From Niastella yeongjuensis (lineage in GTDB: Bacteria; Bacteroidota; Bacteroidia; Chitinophagales; Chitinophagaceae): 64,000 nucleotides of DNA. Made by a program: the position numbers and the translations under genes. Shown piece by piece: positions 55,155 to 63,631 of the stretch (position 1 is the stretch's first letter; each line of letters starts with the position of its first letter). The notes beneath the pieces are model-generated. The model did not search any database, was not told the DNA's origin, and saw only the letters and a list, made by a program, of their open reading frames with translations. The DNA lies in the NCBI RefSeq assembly GCF_900110245.1, contig NZ_FOCZ01000024.1, forward strand, positions 1-64,000, written 5' to 3'.

Positions 55155-57077
55155 GTGCGACATCTTATCGCCTTAATGGCATTCCTATTTGTATTACCCA
55201 AATCATATTCTCAGGTAAGGTATTTAACCGCAGATGAAACTGAATCCTGGCCTAAACAACCGATTTCGATTCCCGATGACTACAACAGGATATCCTCTTA
55301 TGTATATCTGATTAATAAGGATGAGTTGCCGAAAATATTCTCTGGCGTGGCTTACACAAAAGAAGAAAGACAGGAACTGGGGATTAAGGCGAATGACAAG
55401 CCTGATTTTCTGCAAGTGTCCATTAAAATAAAGCATCCGGAGATTAATAAAGAAACCCCAATCGCTATTCCGCTTTTTATATATGATATGCGGGACAAAA
55501 ACAAAGCCAAGAGCTTTTCCGGGTTAAATGGAATGTTCTTAAATGACATTAAAAGTGAATCGCTTAGCTCAAATATTGTAGGGCAAATTGATATAAATGC
55601 TTTGATCTCTAATTCTTCTGCCAGGTTTTGGCAGGGGGTGGCAAAAATTTCGGCCGACCTGGGAAAATCTGCTGTATCGCTCGCGATGGGAAACCCCAAA
55701 ATACTTGTAGACTTAAAAGCTAAATTATCGGGATATCTTGACTCGGGAATATCAGCTTTGAATAATTTAAATGGAGGTCAGCGGGAAGAAAATCATACCT
55801 TTTTTATTTCACTTGTTGACAGGCAAAAAGGGCAGGAATTTGATGAAATTGTTACTGCTGCAAGGCTTTATCAAATCCATTGGTCAACTAATGAAGTGCA
55901 GAAGTCAAACTTTCTGGCGAGGATAAAAGCCGATAATGCGCTTCCCGCTAGTTTCGGAACATCTGTAAGCAACAAAACTGTACCCTACATTCTGGTTGTT
56001 GAATCAAGGACCCGTCAGAAATTAGAGGTAGGTACACCCGTTTTTGACAAAGAGTACAATAACAAAATAGCTACAGAGTACGAATCCTTTCATATCAACG
56101 ATCATGATATGCTCCTTGCTTACAGAAAGAACTATAGCACAGCTTATAATGCTTACACCTATATAAACGCTTATAAAAGCAGATTGGCCGCCGGCCAGCC
56201 CGACATAAATGCTATTACAACAGCTATAGATTTTAGTTATCAATTTAAAACATCAGTACAAGCCGAGAATGAAAAATATGAATCTGATGAGGTAAGTGAA
56301 GATATACAAAAGCGTTACTACGCCATTAAAGATAGATATTCTGCGATTGATGTGTTGGTTAATAATCTTTATGGCAGTGCAGATCAGAACAATGAGCTGC
56401 AGCGGGCCAGTAGGATTTTGACAGCTATTACAAACCCGATAGAGACCGAGGGTTTGAGTAAAGATAAATTGTATGCAGAAATCACTAAACTTAATGAATA
56501 TGATTTACTGTTAAAAAATACAGGGATTCAACCTGCAACTCCAAGTTACCAGGAATGTAAGCGTTTGAGGCAAGACTATGAAAACAGGTTAAATGACATG
56601 CTTACTGCAGAAATGCCCAAAGATGAATCCAAAAAGAACGCATTCTTTGAGAGGACCAAAGTGAATTATCCTTCATGTGTTGGTTGCGTAAATTTTGCAA
56701 CATCACAATTAAATGGCAGCAAAGGGTTAAGAAAAGCACAATTGACTAAGCAGTATAAAGAGCTTTCTGATAAGGAGTATGACCAGTTTTCTTCCTGCAG
56801 AAAAAATATAGAAAAGATGTTCCCTGTTATTAGTCAGAGAATAGATTCCCTGGAAGATTTTGACAAGCGGGTTGTTATTGAAAGTTACAAATCTTTAAAG
56901 GAGAATATCGGAAAATGGAAAGAGTTCGTTTCTCAAAAGCCAGATAATGCCCAGCCGGAGGAAATTGATCAATGGATATCCGGAATAACAGAATCAAGAA
57001 ATCGCATCAGATATGCGATTAAAGATCTTGTTCGAAAGAATATACTGGTTCAGGCCGACAATTGTATAGCGGAGTGA
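55155..57077 (+). CDS. large secreted protein of unknown function in the island
   Basis: The 640-residue product starts at a GTG (55155) with a signal peptide (RHLIALMAFLFVLPKSYSQ). No known domain is recognised. The N-terminal 270 residues mix strands and helices (ETPIAIPLFIYDMRD, HTFFISLVDRQKGQEF). The C-terminal half is strongly helical and charged, with four Cys (YQECKRLRQDYENRL, YPSCVGCVNFATSQLN, FSSCRKNIEKMFP) that could form disulfides or bind metal. Codon use is AT-rich compared with the nuo region. A terminator lies at 57219. It might be an effector or structural surface protein. Confidence 0.7.
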   Translation: MRHLIALMAFLFVLPKSYSQVRYLTADETESWPKQPISIPDDYNRISSYVYLINKDELPKIFSGVAYTKEERQELGIKANDKPDFLQVSIKIKHPEINKETPIAIPLFIYDMRDKNKAKSFSGLNGMFLNDIKSESLSSNIVGQIDINALISNSSARFWQGVAKISADLGKSAVSLAMGNPKILVDLKAKLSGYLDSGISALNNLNGGQREENHTFFISLVDRQKGQEFDEIVTAARLYQIHWSTNEVQKSNFLARIKADNALPASFGTSVSNKTVPYILVVESRTRQKLEVGTPVFDKEYNNKIATEYESFHINDHDMLLAYRKNYSTAYNAYTYINAYKSRLAAGQPDINAITTAIDFSYQFKTSVQAENEKYESDEVSEDIQKRYYAIKDRYSAIDVLVNNLYGSADQNNELQRASRILTAITNPIETEGLSKDKLYAEITKLNEYDLLLKNTGIQPATPSYQECKRLRQDYENRLNDMLTAEMPKDESKKNAFFERTKVNYPSCVGCVNFATSQLNGSKGLRKAQLTKQYKELSDKEYDQFSSCRKNIEKMFPVISQRIDSLEDFDKRVVIESYKSLKENIGKWKEFVSQKPDNAQPEEIDQWISGITESRNRIRYAIKDLVRKNILVQADNCIAE

Positions 57078-57393
57078 TAATTCTTCCCGCTTCGGGCGCT
57101 TCAGATAACAGGTTATTGCAAAAAAGTAAAAGGCTGCCTCTCATGCGATCATTCATTTATTATACCATATTGTTTTTTGCCTGGTTCGACTTCGTCCAGC
57201 CTGCCCGATAAAAAAATGAAGCCCTTCAGATCGTTGAATTTGAAGGGCTTTTTAATTTAAATAATATTGAATCCATTCTTACGTATATGCAGCCGTTTCT
57301 ATCATCATAAAGGAGCGCGATGAAAACACCGGCAGGTATTTTGTTTTCAAAGCTTAAGATACACCAACCAAAAATAGCGTGGTAGCATGTTGT
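57078..57393. other. gap with terminator and tRNA-like word, no clear gene
   Basis: It contains GGTTCGACTTCGTCCAGC (57183 onward) directly before the terminator at 57219. It also contains a 21-codon ORF at 57320-57385 (MKTPAGILFSKLK) preceded by AAAGGAG. The ORF is too short to claim as a gene. Confidence 0.4.
57219..57254 (+). terminator. terminator after the 640-residue gene
   Basis: A perfect 10-bp stem (AAGCCCTTCA with TGAAGGGCTT) is followed by TTTAATTT. A T-run on the minus strand makes it probably bidirectional. Confidence 0.75.
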
Positions 57394-58008
57394 TTATGTA
57401 GTAGGCAAGCATAAGGGATAATAAAAATGAAGGCAAGTATTCAAAAACATTACGATTTCCATGAATTTTTTATTATAGGAATCTGAAAAATGCTCAGGAC
57501 AATGATAATGAAGTGCTTTATAAAAAGTTTTTGTTGATATTTCAATTGTACAGGTCTGCCCATCTGCAACATTATCGACAAAGCCAGGAATTTTATGTTG
57601 TGAGGGGAGCATTAAAACAGCAGAATCTGATAAATATGAAACTAAATTACCTATACTATCAGGTAAATTTATTCTCTTTATGATGAGGCTGTCAAGAATG
57701 TTGCCATTTTCAAAATATGTATATTTATGTGCTACCCATTGACTATCTGAATATCTTAGTATGGTTGCAAAGTCCGGGATAGTCATAGAGCTAATCCATA
57801 TTCTTAACTCAAAACTATCCACTCCCTTATAAATTTCAGGCAGGTTAAATTCTTTCGTTCTAACTTTACTTATGTCGATTTCATTGTAAGGCATAAGTTT
57901 CATCGTATCAGTAACAAGTGTCTTAAAATACTCAATTTTATCAGACGACTTAGTCTTACAAGAAATACCTATGCATGTCAAAAAAATCAGGTAAAAAAAC
58001 AGTTTCAT
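57394..58008 (-). CDS. hypothetical lipoprotein
   Basis: The 204-residue product has a lipoprotein signal (MKLFFYLIFLTCIGISCKTK, Cys17). The mature part is mixed alpha/beta (FELRIWISSMTIPDFATIL, WVAHKYTYFENGNILDSL) with three further Cys near the end. I recognise no family. It is AT-rich like the rest of the island. It probably sits on a membrane facing the periplasm or surface. Confidence 0.6.
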   Translation of the reverse strand: MKLFFYLIFLTCIGISCKTKSSDKIEYFKTLVTDTMKLMPYNEIDISKVRTKEFNLPEIYKGVDSFELRIWISSMTIPDFATILRYSDSQWVAHKYTYFENGNILDSLIIKRINLPDSIGNLVSYLSDSAVLMLPSQHKIPGFVDNVADGQTCTIEISTKTFYKALHYHCPEHFSDSYNKKFMEIVMFLNTCLHFYYPLCLPTT

Positions 58009-58162
58009 AAAAACGGGTTACAAAGTTGAATGGCCTGGCGTCGTTTCGTCACTTTGCCCCCAACCAACAACCAAAACCTAATTAAGAACTAAAGTACAAA
58101 ACTTATTTTCCTGCACAAAAGCATTCGTACCCCACTTCCAATACATTTAAAATAAAATCAAA

Positions 58163-58315
58163 ATGTCACATAGAAGAAAAGGACAATTGACAGTTGCGAC
58201 TGAATGGGCTAAACATCTAAGAAAATATCTTCGCAGACAATTTTGGAAAGGCGAGAGAAGGGCTGGACAAAAACTTATCAGAAAAGAGATTTCTGATTCC
58301 CCAAACAACAGCTAA
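58163..58315 (+). CDS. small basic protein (50 residues)
   Basis: The ATG at 58163 opens 50 codons, MSHRRKGQLTVATEWAKHLR then KYLRRQFWKGERRAGQKLIR, ending SDSPNNS. It is very rich in Arg and Lys with a clear helical pattern. Similar small basic proteins occur in Bacteroidota as far as I recall, but no function is known. The coding-like composition contrasts with the AT-rich flanks. It could bind nucleic acid. Confidence 0.5.
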   Translation: MSHRRKGQLTVATEWAKHLRKYLRRQFWKGERRAGQKLIRKEISDSPNNS

Positions 58316-58405
58316 CAAAATATTTACAATATGGCGCTGGATATTAAATTCAACATGATCCAAGATTCGTAAAATGGTTCGAATATTCGGTAGACATAAA
58401 AAAAT

Positions 58406-58428
58406 AAAGCCCTGCAATGCAGGGCTTT
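58406..58428 (-). terminator. terminator following the right-hand scar
   Basis: A perfect 10-bp stem (AAAGCCCTGC with GCAGGGCTTT) is followed on the minus strand by ATTTTTTT. It comes directly after the tRNA/tmRNA-like repeat at 58437, as at the left boundary. Confidence 0.75.
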
Positions 58429-58436
58429 CCTATTCT

Positions 58437-58468
58437 GTGGAGTCTGCCGGCGAATTGTCGAACCATAT
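58437..58468 (-). repeat. inner direct repeat, right copy: tRNA/tmRNA 3'-end-like scar
   Basis: It differs from 54349-54380 at one of 32 bases. The plus strand just before the terminator also has ATGGTTCGAATATTCGG, so the terminator sits inside a longer imperfect inverted repeat. Confidence 0.6.
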
Positions 58469-58579
58469 TAAAGCGTTATTCATGCGTATTTTTCAACTTA
58501 AGTTATTAATAGACAAATATTTCTATAACGAACAGGTCCCCGTTGTGTAAATTTCAATTCGAATGCATCTTAACTGAAT

Positions 58580-59086
58580 ATGCGAAAAGCTTCCATTATC
58601 ATATTATCACTGCTCCTCTTTTCTCAAACGTATTTATTCGGCCAGGAAACAAATGCCAGGAGAAAAGCAATAGACACGTATGCTTATCAATTAGATACAA
58701 CAAAAAGTAGTACAGACACAATTACTTTTTTATTTGACACTATTCAGGTGAAAGCTCAGGTTCAAAACAACAGGATAAGTGCAACTTGTTTATTTAAGCA
58801 AAGCAAAAGCCTGCTGACAATTAACTTTTATTCAAGAGGCAATATATTAGTTTCTGTAAAAGTCAGGGAACAAAGTCCTCACATGAGCGACATGTTTTCC
58901 AATTCATCCTTCTATTATGACAAAGGGCAACTATTTGACGTAGAATATTTTTATACAGTCCGCCCTTGTATGGCAATACCAATGGACAAAAGCATTTACG
59001 AGCAGTATGGTTACAATCCCAATTTGAATGCAGACTTTCTAAAGCAATTTGTATTGCGGCTTTATGGGAAAATAAAGTCAATGTAA
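58580..59086 (+). CDS. small secreted hypothetical protein
   Basis: The 168-residue product has a signal peptide (MRKASIIILSLLLFSQTYLF, then GQE) and a beta-rich body (ITFLFDTIQVKAQVQ, SLLTINFYSRGNILVSVKV). No family is recognised. It lies between the inner and outer right-hand repeats of the island and is AT-rich. Its place suggests it belongs to the accessory segment. Confidence 0.6.
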   Translation: MRKASIIILSLLLFSQTYLFGQETNARRKAIDTYAYQLDTTKSSTDTITFLFDTIQVKAQVQNNRISATCLFKQSKSLLTINFYSRGNILVSVKVREQSPHMSDMFSNSSFYYDKGQLFDVEYFYTVRPCMAIPMDKSIYEQYGYNPNLNADFLKQFVLRLYGKIKSM

Positions 59087-59109
59087 ATAGGATGTGAATG
59101 TAGTTGAAC

Positions 59110-59135
59110 AATCCCCCAACTTTTCAACCTGATCC
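59110..59135. repeat. outer direct repeat of the island, right copy
   Basis: The 26-base partner of 54249-54274 with a single C/A change. It is 100 bases from the 3' end of tRNA-Val. Confidence 0.75.
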
Positions 59136-59189
59136 CTGAAAACCCAATTGTGCAGGCGCTATTCAGTGATGATGCGGGTTTCAGGGAAA

Positions 59190-59225
59190 TAAAAAACGGC
59201 AGTACAACTAATTTTGTACTGCCGT
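59190..59225 (-). terminator. terminator of the tRNA-Val gene
   Basis: A 12-bp stem (ACGGCAGTACAA with TTGTACTGCCGT) is followed on the minus strand by TTTTTTATTT, ten bases after the tRNA 3' end. Confidence 0.85.
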
Positions 59226-59234
59226 CCGGTAGAG

Positions 59235-59309
59235 TGGGAGTTGACGGGCTCGAACCGCCGACCCTCTGCTTGTAAGGCAGATGCTCTGAACCAACTGAGC
59301 TAAACTCCC
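59235..59309 (-). tRNA. tRNA-Val (anticodon TAC)
   Basis: The 75-nt minus-strand sequence has acceptor GGGAGTT paired with AACTCCC, a D arm (GCTCAGTTGGTTCAGAGC), anticodon arm TCTGC-CTTACAA-GCAGA with anticodon TAC, and a T arm around GGTTCGAGCC. The discriminator is A and CCA is not encoded. It reads GTA (and other GTN) valine codons. Promoter and terminator are both present. Confidence 0.97.
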
Positions 59310-59402
59310 TTTATAAACTTTTTTGGTTAACTCTTAACTTCTTCTTTTCCAAAACTTTGCCTTCTCTCTTTTTCTCGCTACCCTTATTCCGTTTTGGGAG
59401 TG

Positions 59403-59433
59403 CAAAGATAAGGGTTGTTGCATTTCCACCAAA
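59403..59433 (-). promoter_or_regulatory. promoter of tRNA-Val
   Basis: On the minus strand TTTG (59430-59433), a 19-base gap and TATCTTTG (59403-59410) match the Bacteroidota housekeeping promoter (TTTG, about 19 bases, TAnnTTTG) exactly. Transcription would start about 90 bases before the tRNA. Confidence 0.72.
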
Positions 59434-59494
59434 TTTTTCTGCATTGATAATGAATTTTTTTTTCAATAAATTGCGGTAACCTCCCTGTCTAAAA

Positions 59495-60319
59495 ATGAAC
59501 TATCGCATTATTCTTCCGCCGGAAAATTTAAAACCCTTCGTCAGGTACTTCTGGGTCCTGGAGAATAATGTCGCTGCTGATTCCGCCATTACATTCAGTC
59601 CGCTCGCCGATGGTTGTCCCGGCATTATGTACCAGCAGCCCGATAAAGGCACTTTCAGTTTAGAAGAAGACAACAAACAATTAGCCAGCATTTTCCTGTA
59701 TGGACAAACCATTCAACCGGTTAAAATGGTACTCACCGGCAAGGTGAGCACTGTAGGAATTTGTTTGCAACCACACGCCCTGCAATCAGTGTTTGGCATC
59801 GATGCGCACGAGCTGACCGGCACCTGTATTGACCTTGCGCTGATACAACACAAAAAAGAAAGAGTACTACAGGAGAAATTATTGGCGGCTACCAGCATCG
59901 AAAAACAGATCAACCTGATCTCAGCCAGCCTGTTGCAATCTGTGGAAGCACACAGGGAAAAGCAGGATGCACTCACCGGTTTTGCCATCTCAGCGATCAT
60001 GCAGGGCAAAGGCGCTGTTTCCTTTGCTGAACTACAACAACAATTACAATTGTCTGAACGCACGCTGGAACGGCGGTTCAAACAATCCATTGGAGTATCA
60101 GCCAAACTATTCGCCCGCATTTGCCGTTTCCAGGAATCGCTCAGCCAGCTTCGAAAAAACAACTATCAAAAGTTATCAGATATCGCCTACGAGAATGGCT
60201 ACAGTGATCAATCGCATTTCATTCGAACCTTTAAAGAATTTACCGGCGTATCGCCTTTTGATTATAAAAAGCAGTTAAGTGAAGTAGCGGAGAACTTTCC
60301 AAAGGTGAATAATGAATAG
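59495..60319 (+). CDS. AraC-family transcriptional regulator (DUF6597 sensor plus HTH)
   Basis: The 274-residue protein has an N-terminal sensor part (MNYRIILPPENLKPFVRYFW, SPLADGCPGIMYQ, GICLQPHALQSVFGI) of the DUF6597 type, followed by an AraC HTH_18 domain (VSFAELQQQLQLSERTLERR, SDIAYENGYSDQSHFIRTFK, GVSPFDYKKQL). It should bind DNA in response to an unknown ligand. Its gene is divergent from tRNA-Val with about 185 bases between. Confidence 0.88.
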   Translation: MNYRIILPPENLKPFVRYFWVLENNVAADSAITFSPLADGCPGIMYQQPDKGTFSLEEDNKQLASIFLYGQTIQPVKMVLTGKVSTVGICLQPHALQSVFGIDAHELTGTCIDLALIQHKKERVLQEKLLAATSIEKQINLISASLLQSVEAHREKQDALTGFAISAIMQGKGAVSFAELQQQLQLSERTLERRFKQSIGVSAKLFARICRFQESLSQLRKNNYQKLSDIAYENGYSDQSHFIRTFKEFTGVSPFDYKKQLSEVAENFPKVNNE

Positions 60320-60367
60320 CAGGATGTGCTAAAAAGAAAAAAGGTCCTCTGTAGAAACAGCCGACCT

Positions 60368-60541
60368 CTAACGATTGCTTGCCATATGAAAAAAACGTAA
60401 AATCAATTTGATGGGGTGAAGCGCTTCGCTTCGTGGTAACTTCACTTTTCTCTTTTCCTCTTTTACCGTGTTACCGTCTTTGATGATGTAAAAGTACAAC
60501 GTGGCATCTCTTCTTCCTAACCAGGGTTTTCGGGTAATCAT
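60368..60541 (-). CDS. small hypothetical protein, doubtful
   Basis: An ATG at 60539-60541 gives 57 codons (MITRKPWLGRRDATLYFYII, then KDGNTVKEEKRKVKLPRSEA). It is Lys/Arg-rich with one strand-like segment. No homologue is recognised, and the coding evidence is only the open frame and a plausible residue mix. The surrounding 60320-60685 gap shows nothing else clear. Confidence 0.3.
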   Translation of the reverse strand: MITRKPWLGRRDATLYFYIIKDGNTVKEEKRKVKLPRSEALHPIKLILRFFHMASNR

Positions 60542-60685
60542 GATGCCTAACGACAGAATAATACTATAAAACACTTATCCCTACTACATTTCCCGTCATT
60601 TTTCATATGATCTCAGCCGATTTTTCATCTCCATAATTTCCTATTTTTATTGCAGAAATCATTTTAAACAGCACCGCCAATAAAC

Positions 60686-61192
60686 ATGGACAGACTTACT
60701 TTAAAAAAATATCACAAATCGCCATTCAAAGAACACAAGGAGTTTCTTGAGTTCTACATCAATGATAAACCATTGTCTGAACAGATTGATGCGCTTTATT
60801 ATTCAAATAAAAAAAGTATCCTGGATAACTGGACCGGTGTTTTAGGAACTAATAAACACCATGCAGAGATCGTCAAAGTAAAACAGCTACTAAGTAAACC
60901 TGTTTCGGATAAAGAAATAAGAGCTATTTACGCCAAATTGAGTGATGCCGATTTTCCATATTACTTAGAGAGAACAAGAGAAGAATTAGCGAACCCCGAA
61001 ATAATTGTTTATTGTTGCGCTGAATGTGGCGACTACGACTGTGGCGGCGTAGCTATTACGATTGACAAAACCGATCAATCTGTTATCTGGACAGTTTTGG
61101 AATCTGAAAAGCAGCCGTTACGTTTTGAGTTTGAAAAGTACTCTTACTATGACGTTTTGGGTGTTTATTTAAACCAATTGCTCAAACGATAA
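60686..61192 (+). CDS. hypothetical cytoplasmic protein with CC-x2-C-x4-C motif
   Basis: The 168-residue protein has no signal peptide or membrane segment. Its only distinctive spot is YCCAECGDYDCGGVAITI in the C-terminal half, a possible metal site, followed by IWTVLESEKQPLRFEFEKY. Overall acidic/basic balance and length are ordinary. I do not recognise the family. It stands alone on the plus strand. Confidence 0.65.
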   Translation: MDRLTLKKYHKSPFKEHKEFLEFYINDKPLSEQIDALYYSNKKSILDNWTGVLGTNKHHAEIVKVKQLLSKPVSDKEIRAIYAKLSDADFPYYLERTREELANPEIIVYCCAECGDYDCGGVAITIDKTDQSVIWTVLESEKQPLRFEFEKYSYYDVLGVYLNQLLKR

Positions 61193-61350
61193 TTTTATTA
61201 TATCAAAGATCTAAACTTACTGCAGAAACTACAACAAAACTACGCCAACTACTCTTCGGAATTCGAGAAGGCATTGAGGTACCATTGCAGCCGAACAATT
61301 CACCGGTATAAACGTTAAGGATACTGGAATTGTGTTAAAAACCATACATT

Positions 61351-61806
61351 ATGCCAAACTTCATGACAAACCTGATCGAAAAAACAGTAGTGATAAATGC
61401 CCTGGCGACCGATGTTTGGAAAGCGTTGACCCAGCCGTTCCTGATGAAACAATGGATGGGCGAAGACGAAATGAATTTACATATTCAAACCAGCTGGGTG
61501 GTTAACAGTCCCATCACCATTACAGGGTTTCATCACCTCCCATTTGTTAACAAAGGCACTATATTGGAATTTGATGAAGAAAAGGTATTGAGTTATTCGC
61601 ACAACAGTTCTTTGTCCCGCCTGCCCGATGAGCCGGAAAATTATTCCGTAATAAAATTCAACCTCTCCCCTGCTGAAACACAAACCGCATTAACACTTAC
61701 CATTAGTAATTTCCCAACAGAAACCATTCACAAACACCTGGAATTTTACTGGCAATCGACCATTGTACTGCTAAAGAAATTTATAGAAAACACCAAACTG
61801 ATTTAG
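61351..61806 (+). CDS. SRPBCC-fold (AHSA1-like) protein
   Basis: The 151-residue protein has the START/SRPBCC pattern of AHSA1-like proteins: IEKTVVINALATDVWKALTQ at the start, FLMKQWMGEDE, KGTILEFDEEKVLSYSH, and a long C-terminal helix (YWQSTIVLLKKFIENTK). Such proteins bind hydrophobic ligands in a cavity. The target is unknown. A second start at MTNLIEK, four codons later, is possible. Confidence 0.82.
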   Translation: MPNFMTNLIEKTVVINALATDVWKALTQPFLMKQWMGEDEMNLHIQTSWVVNSPITITGFHHLPFVNKGTILEFDEEKVLSYSHNSSLSRLPDEPENYSVIKFNLSPAETQTALTLTISNFPTETIHKHLEFYWQSTIVLLKKFIENTKLI

Positions 61807-61946
61807 CAACCCGCCCCGCGAATACCCACCCTAAGGCAAAACCGGTGAAAGCGGAGAAATACCCATTTTTGTATTACCTACACTTTATTTATTCTGAATG
61901 AGCCATTTACGTGAAAAACTACCATTATTAAAAAGCAATAAAAGAG

Positions 61947-61978
61947 CTTGCTGCGCGTAAGGTATTTTTATAAATTTG
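61947..61978 (+). promoter_or_regulatory. promoter of clpS-aat
   Basis: A CTTG -33 box (61947-61950), a 20-base gap and TAAATTTG (61971-61978) match the Bacteroidota consensus. The expected start is about 15 bases upstream of the clpS ATG at 62000. Confidence 0.7.
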
Positions 61979-61999
61979 TAACGGAATAAACCATACTAT

Positions 62000-62296
62000 A
62001 TGGCTATTGACGCGCCGGTAAAACCACATTATGAAGAGGATAGCGATGTACTTACCTCATTGGACGAACCCTACAGTCTTATTGTATGGAACGATGAAGT
62101 AAATACTTTTGAATGGGTTATTGAAACCCTGGTTGAGGTATGCGGCCATTCAACGGAACAGGCTGAACAATGTGCCTACATCATCCACTTTCAGGGAAAA
62201 TACGCTGTTAAGCAAGGATCTTACGACGATTTAAAACCCCAATGCGATGCCATTACCGACCGCGGTATTGGTGCCACACTTGAAGTACTGACCTGA
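62000..62296 (+). CDS. clpS: ATP-dependent Clp protease adaptor ClpS
   Basis: The 98-residue protein has the ClpS core: YSLIVWNDEVNTFEWVIETL with the Asn/Asp residues that grip the N-terminal amino group of substrates, then HSTEQAEQCAYIIHFQGKYA and GIGATLEVLT. It delivers N-end-rule substrates to ClpAP-type protease. It lies 55 bases before aat, which makes primary N-degrons, so the pair forms an N-end-rule unit. Confidence 0.95.
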   Translation: MAIDAPVKPHYEEDSDVLTSLDEPYSLIVWNDEVNTFEWVIETLVEVCGHSTEQAEQCAYIIHFQGKYAVKQGSYDDLKPQCDAITDRGIGATLEVLT

Positions 62297-62351
62297 CTTT
62301 TGCTGCTCACAACTTAAGAAATACACCACTGTTTTCAACTGTAATTCCGGC

Positions 62352-63005
62352 ATGCCTTTATTTGCTTTGGATAATGAATTGATATTCCCCCCTGTTCACC
62401 TGGCTGAACCGGATGGGTTATTGGCTGTAGGCGGCGATTTATCAACCGAACGGTTGTTATTGGCCTATCGACAGGGCATTTTTCCCTGGTACGAAGGACA
62501 ACATATTTTGTGGTGGTGCCCCAACCCGCGTTTCATTTTAACGCCCAATACCCTGAAGGTGAGTAAAAGCATGAAACAATTGTTCAAAAAAGAAGCCTTC
62601 ACTTTTACTATCAATAAAGCATTTACAGAAGTCATCAATAATTGTAAAACTATTGACAGGCCCGGTCAAAGCGGCACCTGGATCACCAATGCAGTGAAAG
62701 AAGCTTATACCAGATTACACCGGCTGGGTGTTGCACATAGTGCGGAGGTTTGGCTGAACAATGAACTGGTGGGTGGTTTGTATGGAATAAGAATGGGCAA
62801 AGTGTTTTTTGGCGAAAGCATGTTCAGCAAAGTAAGCAATGCCAGCAAATATGCTTTTATCAGCTATGTGCACCAACTGCAACACGAAGATGTTGAGTTG
62901 ATCGATTGCCAGGTTTACACGGAGCATTTGGAAAGCCTGGGCGCACGCATGATCCCCAGAGACGAATTCATTCAATTATTGCAGGAACTGATACCTGAAA
63001 GTTGA
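62352..63005 (+). CDS. aat: leucyl/phenylalanyl-tRNA-protein transferase
   Basis: The 217-residue enzyme transfers Leu or Phe from tRNA onto N-terminal Lys or Arg of proteins. Family marks are FPWYEGQHILWWCPNPRFIL, FFGESMFSKVSNASKYAFIS, and LIDCQVYTEHLESLGARMIP. Length is typical. It is cotranscribed with clpS, which recognises its products. A palindromic repeat follows the stop. Confidence 0.96.
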   Translation: MPLFALDNELIFPPVHLAEPDGLLAVGGDLSTERLLLAYRQGIFPWYEGQHILWWCPNPRFILTPNTLKVSKSMKQLFKKEAFTFTINKAFTEVINNCKTIDRPGQSGTWITNAVKEAYTRLHRLGVAHSAEVWLNNELVGGLYGIRMGKVFFGESMFSKVSNASKYAFISYVHQLQHEDVELIDCQVYTEHLESLGARMIPRDEFIQLLQELIPES

Positions 63006-63060
63006 CCAGTTGATCAGTTAACCGGTTGATCAGTTGACCGGTTAACTGATCAACTCATCA
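63001..63060. repeat. word repeat forming an 18-bp perfect inverted repeat between convergent genes
   Basis: Arms GTTGATCAGTTAACCGGT (63009-63026) and its exact reverse complement (63037-63054) enclose 10 bases. The block is built of GTTGATCAGTT words related to those in the nuo operon. It may act as a bidirectional terminator for aat and the convergent lipoprotein gene, although it lacks a T tract. Confidence 0.7.
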
Positions 63061-63061
63061 A

Positions 63062-63553
63062 CTATTTAGCATAAGTAGCCACAGAGTAATGTTTCAGGGA
63101 AGTAACTTTTAGCTCATTATTTTTCACGTATACTTTTTTGTACTCGCGAAACTGATCGTGGTTATCCATAAACCCTACAATACAGGCATATTTATTATCG
63201 CCTTTCTGAATAACGGGTTTAGGCACAGTACCAACATTGGGCAGGAACAGCGTATCCTCGCCTTCCATCTCTTCGTACTTTAACTTCATTACGTACTGAA
63301 AAGTTTTAGACGTTTCATACAGCTTCACGGAGAAATACCAGTCATTTAACGGATTTTCTGTTTTCTGTTTGTACTCAGCCACTGGCTCAGTACTTACTGT
63401 AGTACGATACATGGGAACTTTTTCTGCAGGCGGCGATTGCGCAGCAGTTGCCGTTGAATTGGCAGCAGCATCGGCATTGGCTGTTTCTTTGGGTGCTGTC
63501 TCACGACACCCGGTAGCGATCAAACAGCAAAGCAACAAATTACGTTTTTTCAT
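63062..63553 (-). CDS. hypothetical lipoprotein with Ala-rich linker
   Basis: ATG at 63551-63553 (MKKRNLLLCCLIATGC) starts a lipoprotein signal with lipobox Cys in ATGCRET. A low-complexity linker (ETANADAAANSTATAAQSPP) precedes a beta-rich domain (WYFSVKLYETSKTFQYVMK, YACIVGFMDNHDQFREYKKV). No family is recognised. It faces aat tail to tail. Confidence 0.7.
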   Translation of the reverse strand: MKKRNLLLCCLIATGCRETAPKETANADAAANSTATAAQSPPAEKVPMYRTTVSTEPVAEYKQKTENPLNDWYFSVKLYETSKTFQYVMKLKYEEMEGEDTLFLPNVGTVPKPVIQKGDNKYACIVGFMDNHDQFREYKKVYVKNNELKVTSLKHYSVATYAK

Positions 63554-63631
63554 AGTGTGGCTTATTTTACAAAAGCGTTGTCGTAAAACTTTCCGCAAGT
63601 TTAATACCAAAGTGGAATATTAAAGGAAGAA

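Noticed and set aside
57320-57385. 21-codon ORF with a good AAAGGAG before its ATG
   Set aside because: Shine-Dalgarno sequences are rarely used in this phylum and the ORF is too short. Kept only as a note in the gap entry.
60420-60440. GAAGCGCTTCGCTTC palindrome as a terminator
   Set aside because: It lies within a possible coding frame and is not followed by a T run.
61199-61350. Coding-like pieces (LQKLQQNYANYSSEFEKAL; AAEQFTGINVKDTG) in two frames
   Set aside because: They could be a gene relic, but are too short and without a recognisable family.
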